Source: Leptospira limi (GTDB lineage Bacteria; Spirochaetota; Leptospiria; Leptospirales; Leptospiraceae). From it: a DNA stretch of 64,000 bases. Location: positions 1 to 64,000 of the forward strand of contig NZ_JAMQPV010000002.1 in the NCBI RefSeq assembly GCF_026151395.1, given 5' to 3'. Every line of letters starts with the position of its first letter. The first letter of the stretch is position 1. This document shows, piece after piece, positions 17,070-25,415 of this stretch. Position numbers and translations under genes: made by a program. A model generated the notes under the pieces. It made no database searches, had not been told where the DNA came from, and saw nothing but the letters and a program-made list of their open reading frames with translations.

Positions 17070-17663
17070 ATGAATCTAAATAAATCAAGTTACTTCCTCA
17101 TTATATTCTTCCTGTTTTCTTGTAATTTAGATATAAGACAACTTCCTACTCCGATTCAAAATTCAGAAATTGAGAATAAAGAAACTAAAATCAATTTATA
17201 TATCAGAATTTTTCGAATAGAAAATAATTTATTAAATGAAATTCAACCAGCATGGAAATATACATTTACTTCCTATCTGAAAAATGATTACTTCATTTCT
17301 AATAATATAAAATTTTCTGATTTAAATAACGAAAACAAGGATTTTTATGAAATCGACATCTTGATGAAACCTATTGCAAACGAAGTAAGAAATTATTGGT
17401 TAAGTTTACCTGTAATTTTCCCCTTCACCGGATATTGGCCAATACATTACAGAGAACTTGAATATTTCATTGACATACATTATTCAGTTTATAAAAACAA
17501 TAATTTAATATATTCTAATAATATATTCGAAAAAGATAATCTTACACTATATTTTTATGGACTAATTAGAACTCAAAAATTTGAAAATTTAATTGAAGAT
17601 ACAAACTTAAGGGCAATCAATTCATGCGTAAAATCTATATCGTCATTCTTATCTCAACTTTAA
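17070..17663 (+). CDS. putative lipoprotein
   Basis: 197 residues. MNLNKSSYFLIIFFLFSC is a lipoprotein signal. No domain recognised; a stretch WLSLPVIFPFTGYWPIHYRE may be membrane-associated. It lies just after the insertion sequence, which may cut it off from upstream transcription or supply new transcription. It overlaps the next gene by 40 bases. Confidence 0.68.
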   Translation: MNLNKSSYFLIIFFLFSCNLDIRQLPTPIQNSEIENKETKINLYIRIFRIENNLLNEIQPAWKYTFTSYLKNDYFISNNIKFSDLNNENKDFYEIDILMKPIANEVRNYWLSLPVIFPFTGYWPIHYRELEYFIDIHYSVYKNNNLIYSNNIFEKDNLTLYFYGLIRTQKFENLIEDTNLRAINSCVKSISSFLSQL

Positions 17664-17938
17664 TTCTATCTAATTGTGTTACTATTCCCGAAATCCCAAA
17701 TAACAAATCTACAGAATGTATCGCCTATTTTTTTCCGATAAGAAAGAAATTAATATTACATCGAGAGAATCAATGGGGAGCAACAATAGGAATCACCTAT
17801 TTATCCCTTATTATTGGATTTGCCATTGGTAATGATGGAATTTTACCTTTGTTTAGTATCCCTTTTCTTGTTTACAATGAATATCATACGGCAAATAAAA
17901 TCTATAAAGAATATCTTGAATTACATTGTAGTCAATAA
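17624..17938 (+). CDS. small putative lipoprotein with a membrane segment
   Basis: 104 residues. MRKIYIVILISTLILSNC is a strong lipoprotein signal. A second hydrophobic stretch (ATIGITYLSLIIGFAIGNDG) follows in the middle. It overlaps the previous gene by 40 bases in another frame; the clean signal and attC-proximal stop support it being real. Second gene of cassette 18. Confidence 0.65.
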   Translation: MRKIYIVILISTLILSNCVTIPEIPNNKSTECIAYFFPIRKKLILHRENQWGATIGITYLSLIIGFAIGNDGILPLFSIPFLVYNEYHTANKIYKEYLELHCSQ

Positions 17939-17944
17939 AACTGC

Positions 17945-18020
17945 TTATAACAGCGACTTACCGCTTCGCTTCGGCACTAGGCCTTGCTCAGCCTACGTCA
18001 GTAAGTCTAGTTTGTTAAGC
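17945..18020 (+). repeat. attC site 19, short form
   Basis: Only about 76 bases: R'' TTATAAC 17945-17951, CTTACCG, a shortened centre, then AGTAAG and R' GTTAAGC 18014-18020. It has lost the middle half of the subfamily A arms, which brings it near the size of classical mobile-integron attC sites. Confidence 0.8.
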
Positions 18021-18033
18021 ACAATTACTTAAA

Positions 18034-18702
18034 ATGCTTCTTGAAAATCACAAAAAAATAACTGAGGAAGACTTAAAATTAGCAAATTCAATTTGGAATT
18101 TTCTTTCAATTCGAGAAACTATACAGAAGTCTGATTTAATTTTTGTTTTGTGTAGTCATGATTTGAGGGTTGCGAAATATGCGGTTGAACTCTACAAAAA
18201 AGGTTTTGCTAATTATATTCTTTTTTCCGGAGGTTTAAATTTCTTCACTAAACATATTTTTCCTAAATCAGAAGCTGAATCCTTTGCAGAACTAGCATTC
18301 ACTCAAAATATACCTAACGATGCTATAATTATTGAAAATGAATCTACCAACACCGGTGAAAACATTCATTTCTCTAAACAACTTCTTAAATCTTTGAATC
18401 TTAAATTTAGTAATATCATAGCTATTCAAAAACCTTCTATGACTTTAAGAATAAAATTAGCATTAGCTAAACAGTGGAATGATGGAAACTTTTTTATTTC
18501 TTCACCAAATTATAGTATTTTTGATGCTCCGCATTCTCATATAAATCTATTTATGATTATTAATGAAATTGTCGGTGACCTACAAAGGATTATTGAATAT
18601 CCAAAATTTGGATTTCAAGCGGAATTCGTTATTCCTGATCAAATTATTAAAGCTTCCTATTCTCTCATTGAAAATGGATATAATCTACACCTTATTCGGT
18701 AA
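18034..18702 (+). CDS. YdcF-like (DUF218 family) protein
   Basis: 222 residues. The order of motifs (DLIFVLCSHDLRVAKYAVELY, ILFSGGLN, AESFAELAF, IIIENESTNTGEN, IIAIQKPSM) is that of the YdcF/SanA-type DUF218 fold: a nucleotide-binding-like SGG loop and an E-x-x-S-x-N-T-x-E-N motif. Members are linked to envelope processes, but the cytoplasmic form's substrate is not settled. No signal peptide. Cargo of cassette 19. Confidence 0.8.
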   Translation: MLLENHKKITEEDLKLANSIWNFLSIRETIQKSDLIFVLCSHDLRVAKYAVELYKKGFANYILFSGGLNFFTKHIFPKSEAESFAELAFTQNIPNDAIIIENESTNTGENIHFSKQLLKSLNLKFSNIIAIQKPSMTLRIKLALAKQWNDGNFFISSPNYSIFDAPHSHINLFMIINEIVGDLQRIIEYPKFGFQAEFVIPDQIIKASYSLIENGYNLHLIR

Positions 18703-18774
18703 ATTTTTTAAATTAATTATTTTCTATTATTTTTAAAGAAAAAGTATTTCAAAATTAGAAATCTAGAATTTCAT

Positions 18775-18792
18775 AAAAGCATTATTGCTTTT
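18775..18792 (+). terminator. possible hairpin terminator
   Basis: AAAAGCA and TGCTTTT with a four-base loop lie 73 bases after the YdcF-like gene, in a 130-bp AT-rich stretch before attC 20. The stem is A/T rich, so it is a weak candidate. Confidence 0.3.
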
Positions 18793-18834
18793 AATTTACT
18801 CTGTATAAGCATCAATTGAATAGTATGTAACTGC

Positions 18835-18973
18835 GCTTAACAGCGACTTACCGCTTCGCTTCGGCAAATTTCCTTTCTGGCATTCGCCTTGGGTTCACAA
18901 GCGATATGCCAGTCCCTAACGTCCCGACGGGACTCAGGGTCAGGGGAACTTCGGTAAGTCTACTTCGTTATGC
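18835..18973 (+). repeat. attC site 20 (subfamily A with an internal deletion)
   Basis: R'' GCTTAAC 18835-18841; R' GTTATGC 18967-18973. About 22 bases present in other subfamily A sites after CGCTTCGG are missing, so the site is 139 bases long. Confidence 0.85.
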
Positions 18974-19008
18974 GTAGGAATTTAAAATACAATTAAAAGG
19001 TTAAAAAT

Positions 19009-19524
19009 ATGAACAAACTAATCTACACTATTGTCAGTTTACTAACGATAAATTGTGCGATACCAGCAAGAGTTGAAAAAATGGTGATTTCTGATGTGAA
19101 ATCAAAAAATAAAATTAATAGCGAGATTTTTATTAAAGAATCTAAGGGCGGAGAAATGACACTACCCTTCTGGCTTCCCAAAATTTCAAATGAAAACTTT
19201 ACCTTAGCGATTAAAAATTCAATACTTAATAATGAAAAATTTAAAAGTATTTCAAATATTCAAAACAATAATTGGACTCTTGATATTGAAATTATTGATT
19301 GGGATCATCCTTGGATTGGAACCGATTTTACTCATACTCTTACCGTTAGATATATAATTTTAAATGAAAAAAATATTGAAGTTTATAAAAGAGATATTAG
19401 ATCAAAAGGTACGGCTACTATTTCTGAATCATTAATTGGAGTTTATAGAGCAAATAGAGCAAACGAGTATGCTGCTAAAGAAAACATAAAATTGTTTCTT
19501 TTGGATTTGGATAACCTTAAATAA
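19009..19524 (+). CDS. putative lipoprotein
   Basis: 171 residues. MNKLIYTIVSLLTINC is a lipoprotein signal (lipobox LTINC). The body has a WTLDIEIIDWDHPW motif and a C-terminal NEYAAKENIKLFLLDL stretch; it resembles small lipoproteins of unknown function. Only gene of cassette 20. Confidence 0.7.
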   Translation: MNKLIYTIVSLLTINCAIPARVEKMVISDVKSKNKINSEIFIKESKGGEMTLPFWLPKISNENFTLAIKNSILNNEKFKSISNIQNNNWTLDIEIIDWDHPWIGTDFTHTLTVRYIILNEKNIEVYKRDIRSKGTATISESLIGVYRANRANEYAAKENIKLFLLDLDNLK

Positions 19525-19547
19525 TTTATTCAACTTGAAATTCCAGC

Positions 19548-19709
19548 GCATAACAGCTCCTTAACGCTTTGCCTCGGGATTTAAAGCTTCGCTCGGTCTG
19601 TGACAAATAAGCTTCTGGCACTCGTTTGCATTCGCAAACTACGTGCCAGTCCCTAATGTCCCATTGGGACTTAGGGTCGGGCAACTTCGGTAACACTAAT
19701 TCGTTATAC
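19548..19709 (+). repeat. attC site 21 (hybrid B/A arms)
   Basis: R'' GCATAAC 19548-19554; R' GTTATAC 19703-19709. The left arm is subfamily B (CTTAACG, GTCTGTGACA) while the right arm is subfamily A (CTTCGGTAAC), so the inner arms pair imperfectly. It may be a recombinant or decaying site. Confidence 0.8.
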
Positions 19710-19737
19710 ACCATTTTAAAAAAAATTTACGGAATAT

Positions 19738-20628
19738 ATGAAAAATAAAAAAATATTAATTATAATTACGTTTCTCATTTTAAATCTCAGTATCTATGCT
19801 GAAGAAGAAATAGACAATAAGCAAAAAGAAAGAAAATCAAACCAAATTTATTTAAGAAGAAATAATGGATACGTTGCTCCAAATGAATTGAACATTTACA
19901 ACAGTGTTTTTCCGTTTTCTTTGGCTTATGAATTACCTTCCATTCAGTATAATACATTTGGATTCAACAAATTTTTAGGTGATTCAAAATATAGTATTGA
20001 AGGTAATTTCTACGAATATAAAAAAACTAATTCAACTTTCGAAAGAATTAACCCGAATTCTAGTTTCTATAGTAAAGGCAATCTTGGTACTTTTTATAGA
20101 TCTGAACAAAATCTATTTCTAAATTATCATTTTATAGAAAATAGAATAATTCTTAATGTTGGATTCCAGAGATTGCAAAGCGATCTTAGTGATGGAACTT
20201 TCGGTTTCTATAATTATAATTTTTCTCAAAACTTCAAAGGAATTGGCGCTGGTTTCTTACTTGAATCCCCGAGATTTTATGGATTCTATATTTCATCTGG
20301 CTATAGATATTCTGTATTGAATGGTATTTCTAATATAAATTATTCAATCGTTACTTCAGGAAGAAGAGCAGAAACTTTAGATATACATGATAATCCCGCT
20401 ACCAAATATTTCCTTCGTGAAATAAAAGTAGTTCTTGGTTACGAATTAAATGATTCTATTCTTTTATCACTTGGATTTATTGACCAATTTGCTAATGTAA
20501 AACTCAATAGAAGCAATATCATTGCCAGTGACTTAGATTATAACTTACTTGTAAGATCCACTATTGAAGCCAATGCAAAAAGTGAATATTCAGGAACTAC
20601 TTTTGCCTCTATTACTTATAAATTTTAA
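19738..20628 (+). CDS. putative outer-membrane beta-barrel protein
   Basis: 296 residues. MKNKKILIIITFLILNLSIYAEEE is a signal peptide. The mature part has strand-like alternation (NLFLNYHFIENRIILNVGFQRL, FYGFYISSGYRYSVL, IKVVLGYELNDSILLSLGF) and ends TTFASITYKF with a terminal aromatic residue, as in outer-membrane barrels. Last clear cargo gene of the array. Confidence 0.72.
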   Translation: MKNKKILIIITFLILNLSIYAEEEIDNKQKERKSNQIYLRRNNGYVAPNELNIYNSVFPFSLAYELPSIQYNTFGFNKFLGDSKYSIEGNFYEYKKTNSTFERINPNSSFYSKGNLGTFYRSEQNLFLNYHFIENRIILNVGFQRLQSDLSDGTFGFYNYNFSQNFKGIGAGFLLESPRFYGFYISSGYRYSVLNGISNINYSIVTSGRRAETLDIHDNPATKYFLREIKVVLGYELNDSILLSLGFIDQFANVKLNRSNIIASDLDYNLLVRSTIEANAKSEYSGTTFASITYKF

Positions 20629-20634
20629 AACGGC

Positions 20635-20798
20635 GTATAACAAAAATTACCGCTTCGCTTCGGGACTGGCCCTCGCTCGGCCTGCGGCAAATTACCTTTC
20701 CGGCATTCGCCTTGCTTACGCAAGCTACATGCCATTCCCTAACGTCCCGTTACCGGGACTCAGGGTTGGGAAACTTCGGTAAGTCTAATCCGTTTTTC
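20635..20798 (+). repeat. attC site 22, degenerate; right end of the array
   Basis: The left core GTATAAC (20635-20641) and TTACCGC arm are intact, but the right core reads GTTTTTC (20792-20798) instead of GTTRRRY, and the bases before R'' differ from other sites. No further attC follows, so the array ends here. Confidence 0.75.
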
Positions 20799-20879
20799 AA
20801 AATAGAAAATGCTTTTTTATCTTATCGACAAGCAATTATTAAGCAAAAATATCGGTTAGGTTACATTTTTATAGTTATT

Positions 20880-21611
20880 ATGAAGAAAAGTCTCATACTA
20901 AAGGTCTCAGATTATGTCGAAAAGAATATTGGAAGCTTTCATCAAAAAAGAATTCAAAGCTTAGATAATCTTGAATTAAACAAGGTTTTGAAACGAAAGA
21001 ATCCATATTTATTCAAAGCAAAGTTTATGATGACGGCTGAACAAATCATAAAAAGTTTGGTCGATGCACATCTTTCATCGAATGAAGAAACTATTTTTGG
21101 AGATTGGTTAGAAGAGTTGGCGATTTTCGTGAATTCAGAGGTTTACTCTGGTAAAAAATCGGGTATAACTGGTATAGATTTAGAATTTGATAAAGAAAAT
21201 GTTAGATATATTGTTTCGATCAAATCTGGACCAAATTGGGGTAATAGTTCGCAGATCAATAAAATGGCATCTGATTTTAAAACTGCCGCAAAAACTTTAA
21301 GAACAAGTAACTCTAAACTAATTATCACTGCGATAAACGGATGTTGTTATGGAAAAGATAATAATCCAGATAAAGGTGATTATTATAAGTATTGTGGACA
21401 AAGATTTTGGGAATTCATATCTGGAAATGAAAATTTATATGCAGAATTGATTGAACCGCTCGGTCATTCTGCAAAAACAAATAATGATATTTACTTACAA
21501 TCCTATGCAAAAATGATAAATAAATTTACGATTCAATTTGGTAAAGACTTCTGTAGTGAGAATGGAGAAATTAATTGGCAAAAATTAATACAATTTAATT
21601 CTTCCAAGTGA
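20880..21611 (+). CDS. PmeII-family type II restriction endonuclease
   Basis: 243 residues from ATG 20880; a longer frame starts in the attC and is rejected. I recognise the PmeII-type pattern: GDWLEELAIFVN, GIDLEF followed by YIVSIKSGPNWGNSSQ (the acidic residue and the S-I-K of a PD-(D/E)xK core), NGCCYG and YYKYCGQRFWEFISG. It is convergent with the methyltransferase, with only five bases between the stop codons. It would cut DNA unless the partner methylates the site. No attC follows the gene, so it is probably not a cassette. Confidence 0.82.
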   Translation: MKKSLILKVSDYVEKNIGSFHQKRIQSLDNLELNKVLKRKNPYLFKAKFMMTAEQIIKSLVDAHLSSNEETIFGDWLEELAIFVNSEVYSGKKSGITGIDLEFDKENVRYIVSIKSGPNWGNSSQINKMASDFKTAAKTLRTSNSKLIITAINGCCYGKDNNPDKGDYYKYCGQRFWEFISGNENLYAELIEPLGHSAKTNNDIYLQSYAKMINKFTIQFGKDFCSENGEINWQKLIQFNSSK

Positions 21612-21616
21612 TAAAA

Positions 21617-23050
21617 TTAAAACGGTAGTAGTTCCTCCTCTCTTATTTTTGATTCATTTCTCTTAGCAAATTCTTTTCTGAATGAAACATTATCCGTATT
21701 TAAATATCTTGAATACTTAAAATCCTTAAAAGAATTTTTAATTTTTTTCTTTTGTATAAGTGCCAAAATATGTTTTCCGATGCTATAGCCTAAGCTAATT
21801 GGTACAGCGTTTCCAATCTGTCGATATTGACTTGTAATAGTACCGAAGAATTCATAATTATCAGGAAATTCTTGAATTCGTTTATATTCTTGAATACTTA
21901 GTGGTCGATCCTTCTCTGGATGAGCAAGATCAGTTGCTGGCATAGCTGGATTCGTAACCAAAGTAGGTGCGGGCTTATCCCAAGCTATTCTTCTTAGAAA
22001 ACCAGTGCGGCCACCACTTGAATAATAACTTTTTCCCAGTGCTTCCTTTTGTAATTCTATTGGTAAATCTTTCCAATACTGATCTTCTTTTAATATTTTA
22101 TAATATTTCAGTCTTTTTTCTGGAAACTGAATATACACTTGATCATCTTCAACTAAATCATTTGTTGCATCTCTAAAGGTTTTCCACTTAGGTAAATTGA
22201 ATTCACCCGATTCTGAGTGAGATGGGATTAAATAAGGAATTTCAATATCTTCTCTAGAACAAATAATCACTACTCTCTCTCTTTTCTGTGGGGAGCCAAA
22301 ATTAGCTGAATTGTATAGATTAAATGAGACTTTGTAATTTGCTTTCTCTAATAGAAATATAATAAAATTTAAGGCTCCACCTGAAAGTTCATTTTGAGAT
22401 AAAGGAGGAAAGTTCTTTCCTCTATATTCATGAGGTCTATGGTTTAACGGTGCAGACAATAAACCTCGAACGTTCTCAATCACAATGAATTTCGGTTTTA
22501 ATTTTATTGCTTTTTCAATAAATTCGAGAAATACATTCCCTCGTTTATCTTCAAATCCTTTTCTTTTTCCAGCCGTACTGAAAGCCTGACAAGGCGGACC
22601 ACCTATAATTAAATCAATATCATTTTTATCATCGATGTTAGCATACTGAAGAATATCACTAATCGAATATTTATTAATATCCCCAATTAAGCCAATATTC
22701 GGATGATTAAGTATTATTGTTTTTCGTGTATCTGGGTCTATTTCACTTGCTAACAGTACATTAATTCCTGCTTTTCTTAAACCAATATCTAAACCCATAG
22801 CTCCGGAAAAAAAACTTAAAGCGATTGGAGAATCAGATTTTTTTTCCTTTCGTATCTGATCGCTTACATCTACTTTAATATTCATCATAACGTTTGGGTC
22901 AGATGTAATATCCTTTGAGATTAGCCATATAGAACCCACCATTTCAGCTGGTAACTTCTTTTGCCTAATTAGAGATCTAACATACTGAGGGGAAACCGAT
23001 AGAAATTCTGCAAATTCATCGACCGAATAGGTATTAGATTTGCTTTCCAT
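21617..23050 (-). CDS. DNA cytosine-5 methyltransferase with N-terminal helix-turn-helix
   Basis: 477 residues. Residues about 7-50 (YSVDEFAEFLSVSPQYVRSLIRQKKLPAEMV) form an excisionase-type helix-turn-helix. A complete C5 methyltransferase follows: motif I FFSGAMGLDIGL, motif IV GGPPCQAFS with the catalytic Cys, motif VI IENVRG, motif VIII QKRERVVI and motif X GNAVP. It protects the host from the adjacent restriction enzyme. N-terminal HTH fusions in M.SsoII-type enzymes let the methyltransferase repress its own gene; the palindrome over this start codon fits that idea. Confidence 0.9.
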   Translation of the reverse strand: MESKSNTYSVDEFAEFLSVSPQYVRSLIRQKKLPAEMVGSIWLISKDITSDPNVMMNIKVDVSDQIRKEKKSDSPIALSFFSGAMGLDIGLRKAGINVLLASEIDPDTRKTIILNHPNIGLIGDINKYSISDILQYANIDDKNDIDLIIGGPPCQAFSTAGKRKGFEDKRGNVFLEFIEKAIKLKPKFIVIENVRGLLSAPLNHRPHEYRGKNFPPLSQNELSGGALNFIIFLLEKANYKVSFNLYNSANFGSPQKRERVVIICSREDIEIPYLIPSHSESGEFNLPKWKTFRDATNDLVEDDQVYIQFPEKRLKYYKILKEDQYWKDLPIELQKEALGKSYYSSGGRTGFLRRIAWDKPAPTLVTNPAMPATDLAHPEKDRPLSIQEYKRIQEFPDNYEFFGTITSQYRQIGNAVPISLGYSIGKHILALIQKKKIKNSFKDFKYSRYLNTDNVSFRKEFAKRNESKIREEELLPF

Positions 23051-23062
23051 AAGGAAAGCAAA
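23039..23062 (-). promoter_or_regulatory. palindromic operator over the methyltransferase start codon
   Basis: A perfect inverted repeat, TTTGCTTTCC and GGAAAGCAAA, separated by ATAA. The gene's start codon lies at its edge (23048-23050). It is a good candidate for binding by the methyltransferase's own HTH domain. Confidence 0.6.
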
Positions 23063-23403
23063 ATATAGTCCCTTTTTTTCGTCAAACGCAAATCCCTAAT
23101 TACATTAACAACTTCCTAATGATTCAACTCCCCTCTTCTTAACAGTATTCGGTCATGCTCTTATTTGCATAAGAATCAAAATTGATTTCAATTTTTAAAG
23201 ATTACTATTTTTTGTTATCGGTATACCAAATACTATTTACTTTACGATTATGAAACTAAATAGATTATTTCCATAATATATTCTCTAAACTAATCTCTTC
23301 CGTTCTTATCTTTCTCTTCTACCTCTCTCTGGCCAACATCCCAACCCCCCACCTGTAACTCATCGGGCGAAGCTATACCCTAAAGAGTTTACACTTCACC
23401 CCT
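23063..23403. other. intergenic stretch without a gene
   Basis: About 340 bases of AT-rich sequence between the two methyltransferase-type genes. I see no ORF or strong hairpin; the promoter of the restriction-methylation methyltransferase should lie in its left part. Confidence 0.5.
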
Positions 23404-25068
23404 TCACTCCCCTTCCCACCTTAAAGCCCCTCTACGACTCGCGATTGTCTCCGCTGATTCTCGAAACATAGCAAACAAAGTTTTATCCCAGTTGTTTACT
23501 TCATAATACTTCCCTAAAAAGTTTTTGAGCTCAAAGGTGAATTGATTTGGTCGTAATTGGAAAACATATTTCCAATGATCCCGAATGGAAAGTTCTCGTT
23601 TCAGAATCAATTCAGCACTTGGTATCTTATCAATTTTCCTTCGATTGGATTTAGCATCAGCAGGGAATAAGTTCCATAGAAAGTTATTTTTCCAATACGC
23701 ATACGGGATGCCATGATCAATGTCTAGGTTCGATGTGTTTAATGGTTTACCTGTCCATATACAGGCTAAGTCAGTTTTTTCTAAGAACAAACTGCGGACT
23801 TGGTTTTGTTTCCGTTCCCAATTTTGACCCATCAATAAATAATCAATAGCTTGTCCTGTTCGAACGGACTTGCGAGAAAGCCTTTCGATTTCTTCGGCCC
23901 ATCGTAAGATCACCGCATCACGGATCCAAGACTCAAGTAGAACAAACTCTCGCCATATTGCAATCGGCATCGATATCATTTGTCGTTTCGGATCATATCG
24001 AAAGATATCACCATTGGATGAGTATTGGATTGGCCCTTTAATGATCGTTTGTTCCCACTGTCCTAGAAACAAATTCAAATCTTTTTGCAAATCCAAATCG
24101 ATGAGTTTGCCTGAATGGAATAAAGCTTGTTTCTCTAAAAAATCATCTAAGGTATTGAGCTTTGTTTGTAAGGAAGCAAACGTTTTTCGTAAACTGGATG
24201 GTTTCTCCAGTTTGTCAGACGATACCTGTGGTAAATAGATAGGTGCAGAGAATAGATTCCAAAAGTATACTACCCACTTTTCTGCAACCAATCGGATGGG
24301 AATGAATACATGATCTGATTCATATTCGACTACATTATGATTTTCCAAAGCAATATCGCAGAGTGCTCTGAGTAAAGCAGGTTTGTAAGTAGCAGTTTTT
24401 CTTTCCCGATTGAGAATCGAGTCAATGGTATCCAAAGGAAGTGATTGTTTGTGTTCTAACTTGACAATACAGAAAGACCATGACCAACCACGACCTTCAC
24501 TGTCTGGGAAGTGTGATTCCTTAATGACTTGGAAACCAAGTTGTTCTAAAATCAGAGTGATCTCTTTTAAGTGATAAAGACAATGGAGTCTTCCCTCTTT
24601 ATCTCGTGAATCATTATCTAGATCCGTTCGATTTTCAGGTAAACTAAATACAAAATACCCACCTAGTTTTAAGTTTTGTTTGATGTTGAGTAAGGATAAA
24701 AATAATTCCGACTTTGGAATGTGTTGTAGAACTGCGAAGGCTGATATCAAATGAAATGATTCAGAAAAATTGGGTAAATGAGGTAAGCTACCTTTTTGAA
24801 TTTTTGGCGAGCGATGCGGATGGCTTGCGCTGATGCGATCTAAAATCTGACTACTGGGTTCGATTCCAATTGCATTCCACCCTTTTGAGTTTAACTGGTC
24901 TACAAATTTGCCAGAACCAGTTCCAATATCCAGAACACTTGCTTGAGTGATACCACTCTCTTTTACGTAATATTCAATTTCCGAAATATAACTATGATGG
25001 AACCGTTCTTGTCTCTCGAAATAAGTATCGGTCAGACGATCATATGCATCTATCGTTTGTTTGTCCAT
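23404..25068 (-). CDS. SAM methyltransferase-HNH nuclease fusion protein
   Basis: 554 residues. Residues about 1-210 are a class I SAM-dependent methyltransferase of the small-molecule type (SVLDIGTGSGKFVDQL, AIGIEPSS, LISAFAVLQHIP, LKLGGYFVFSLPE). A middle region begins TATYKPALLRALCDIA, a motif I associate with HNH-nuclease proteins. The C-terminal third has an HNH motif: CIWTGKPLNTSNLDIDHGIPYAYW, then NLFPADAKSNRRK. The joined reading frame shows no sign of frameshift. It lies beside the restriction-modification pair. The combination suggests a defence or DNA-processing enzyme, but no function is known to me. Confidence 0.8.
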   Translation of the reverse strand: MDKQTIDAYDRLTDTYFERQERFHHSYISEIEYYVKESGITQASVLDIGTGSGKFVDQLNSKGWNAIGIEPSSQILDRISASHPHRSPKIQKGSLPHLPNFSESFHLISAFAVLQHIPKSELFLSLLNIKQNLKLGGYFVFSLPENRTDLDNDSRDKEGRLHCLYHLKEITLILEQLGFQVIKESHFPDSEGRGWSWSFCIVKLEHKQSLPLDTIDSILNRERKTATYKPALLRALCDIALENHNVVEYESDHVFIPIRLVAEKWVVYFWNLFSAPIYLPQVSSDKLEKPSSLRKTFASLQTKLNTLDDFLEKQALFHSGKLIDLDLQKDLNLFLGQWEQTIIKGPIQYSSNGDIFRYDPKRQMISMPIAIWREFVLLESWIRDAVILRWAEEIERLSRKSVRTGQAIDYLLMGQNWERKQNQVRSLFLEKTDLACIWTGKPLNTSNLDIDHGIPYAYWKNNFLWNLFPADAKSNRRKIDKIPSAELILKRELSIRDHWKYVFQLRPNQFTFELKNFLGKYYEVNNWDKTLFAMFRESAETIASRRGALRWEGE

Positions 25069-25415
25069 GTGCTCGAGCTTACTTTAGAATCATGATTCGT
25101 AAGAAAAGTTTTTTAACCTACTGATTATTTCTGTAAAAAGTGAATTTCGTTTAGAAAAATTTTTTAAAGAATTTTCTATAGGTTCCATCAGCACCTTAAC
25201 GTTAAAAATCTTAAAATTTTTGAAAACAATACCCAATCGATTCCGATTTTGGTAAAAATTACGATATTTTCACTTGAAAGCGTAGAAATGAAAAATCTGA
25301 AATTTTTTCCCTTTTTTGAAATTTTTTTTATGAAATATCGATAAATCGCAAAATGGGGTTCTCCGATATCCGAAAACTTTGTAAAATCAGGGTAAATCAA
25401 TTAAGGAGAATCGAA
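25069..25415. other. intergenic stretch before the HTH gene
   Basis: About 345 AT-rich bases between divergent genes. It holds the 17-base motif at 25357-25373 and a good AAGGAG ribosome site just before the TTG at 25416. A short minus-strand frame here looks like a shadow. Confidence 0.45.
25357..25373 (+). repeat. 17-base motif, copy 1
   Basis: GGTTCTCCGATATCCGA, identical to 26130-26146. Both copies sit in an AT-rich leader upstream of a plus-strand gene (about 43 and 140 bases before the start codons), which suggests a shared regulator or replication-type site. Confidence 0.6.

Noticed and set aside
1..20798. Repeated spaced elements as a CRISPR array
   Set aside because: The repeats are about 160 bp with inverted arms and contain integron cores; the spacing is gene-sized and variable. 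No cas genes are present.
20712..20879. Longer N-terminus for the restriction enzyme
   Set aside because: The added 56 codons are mostly attC 22; the family begins near the ATG at 20880.
24870..25068. DNA methyltransferase identity for the N-terminal half of the HNH fusion
   Set aside because: No DPPY/NPPF or C5-methylase PCQ motif is seen; the motifs fit small-molecule SAM methyltransferases.
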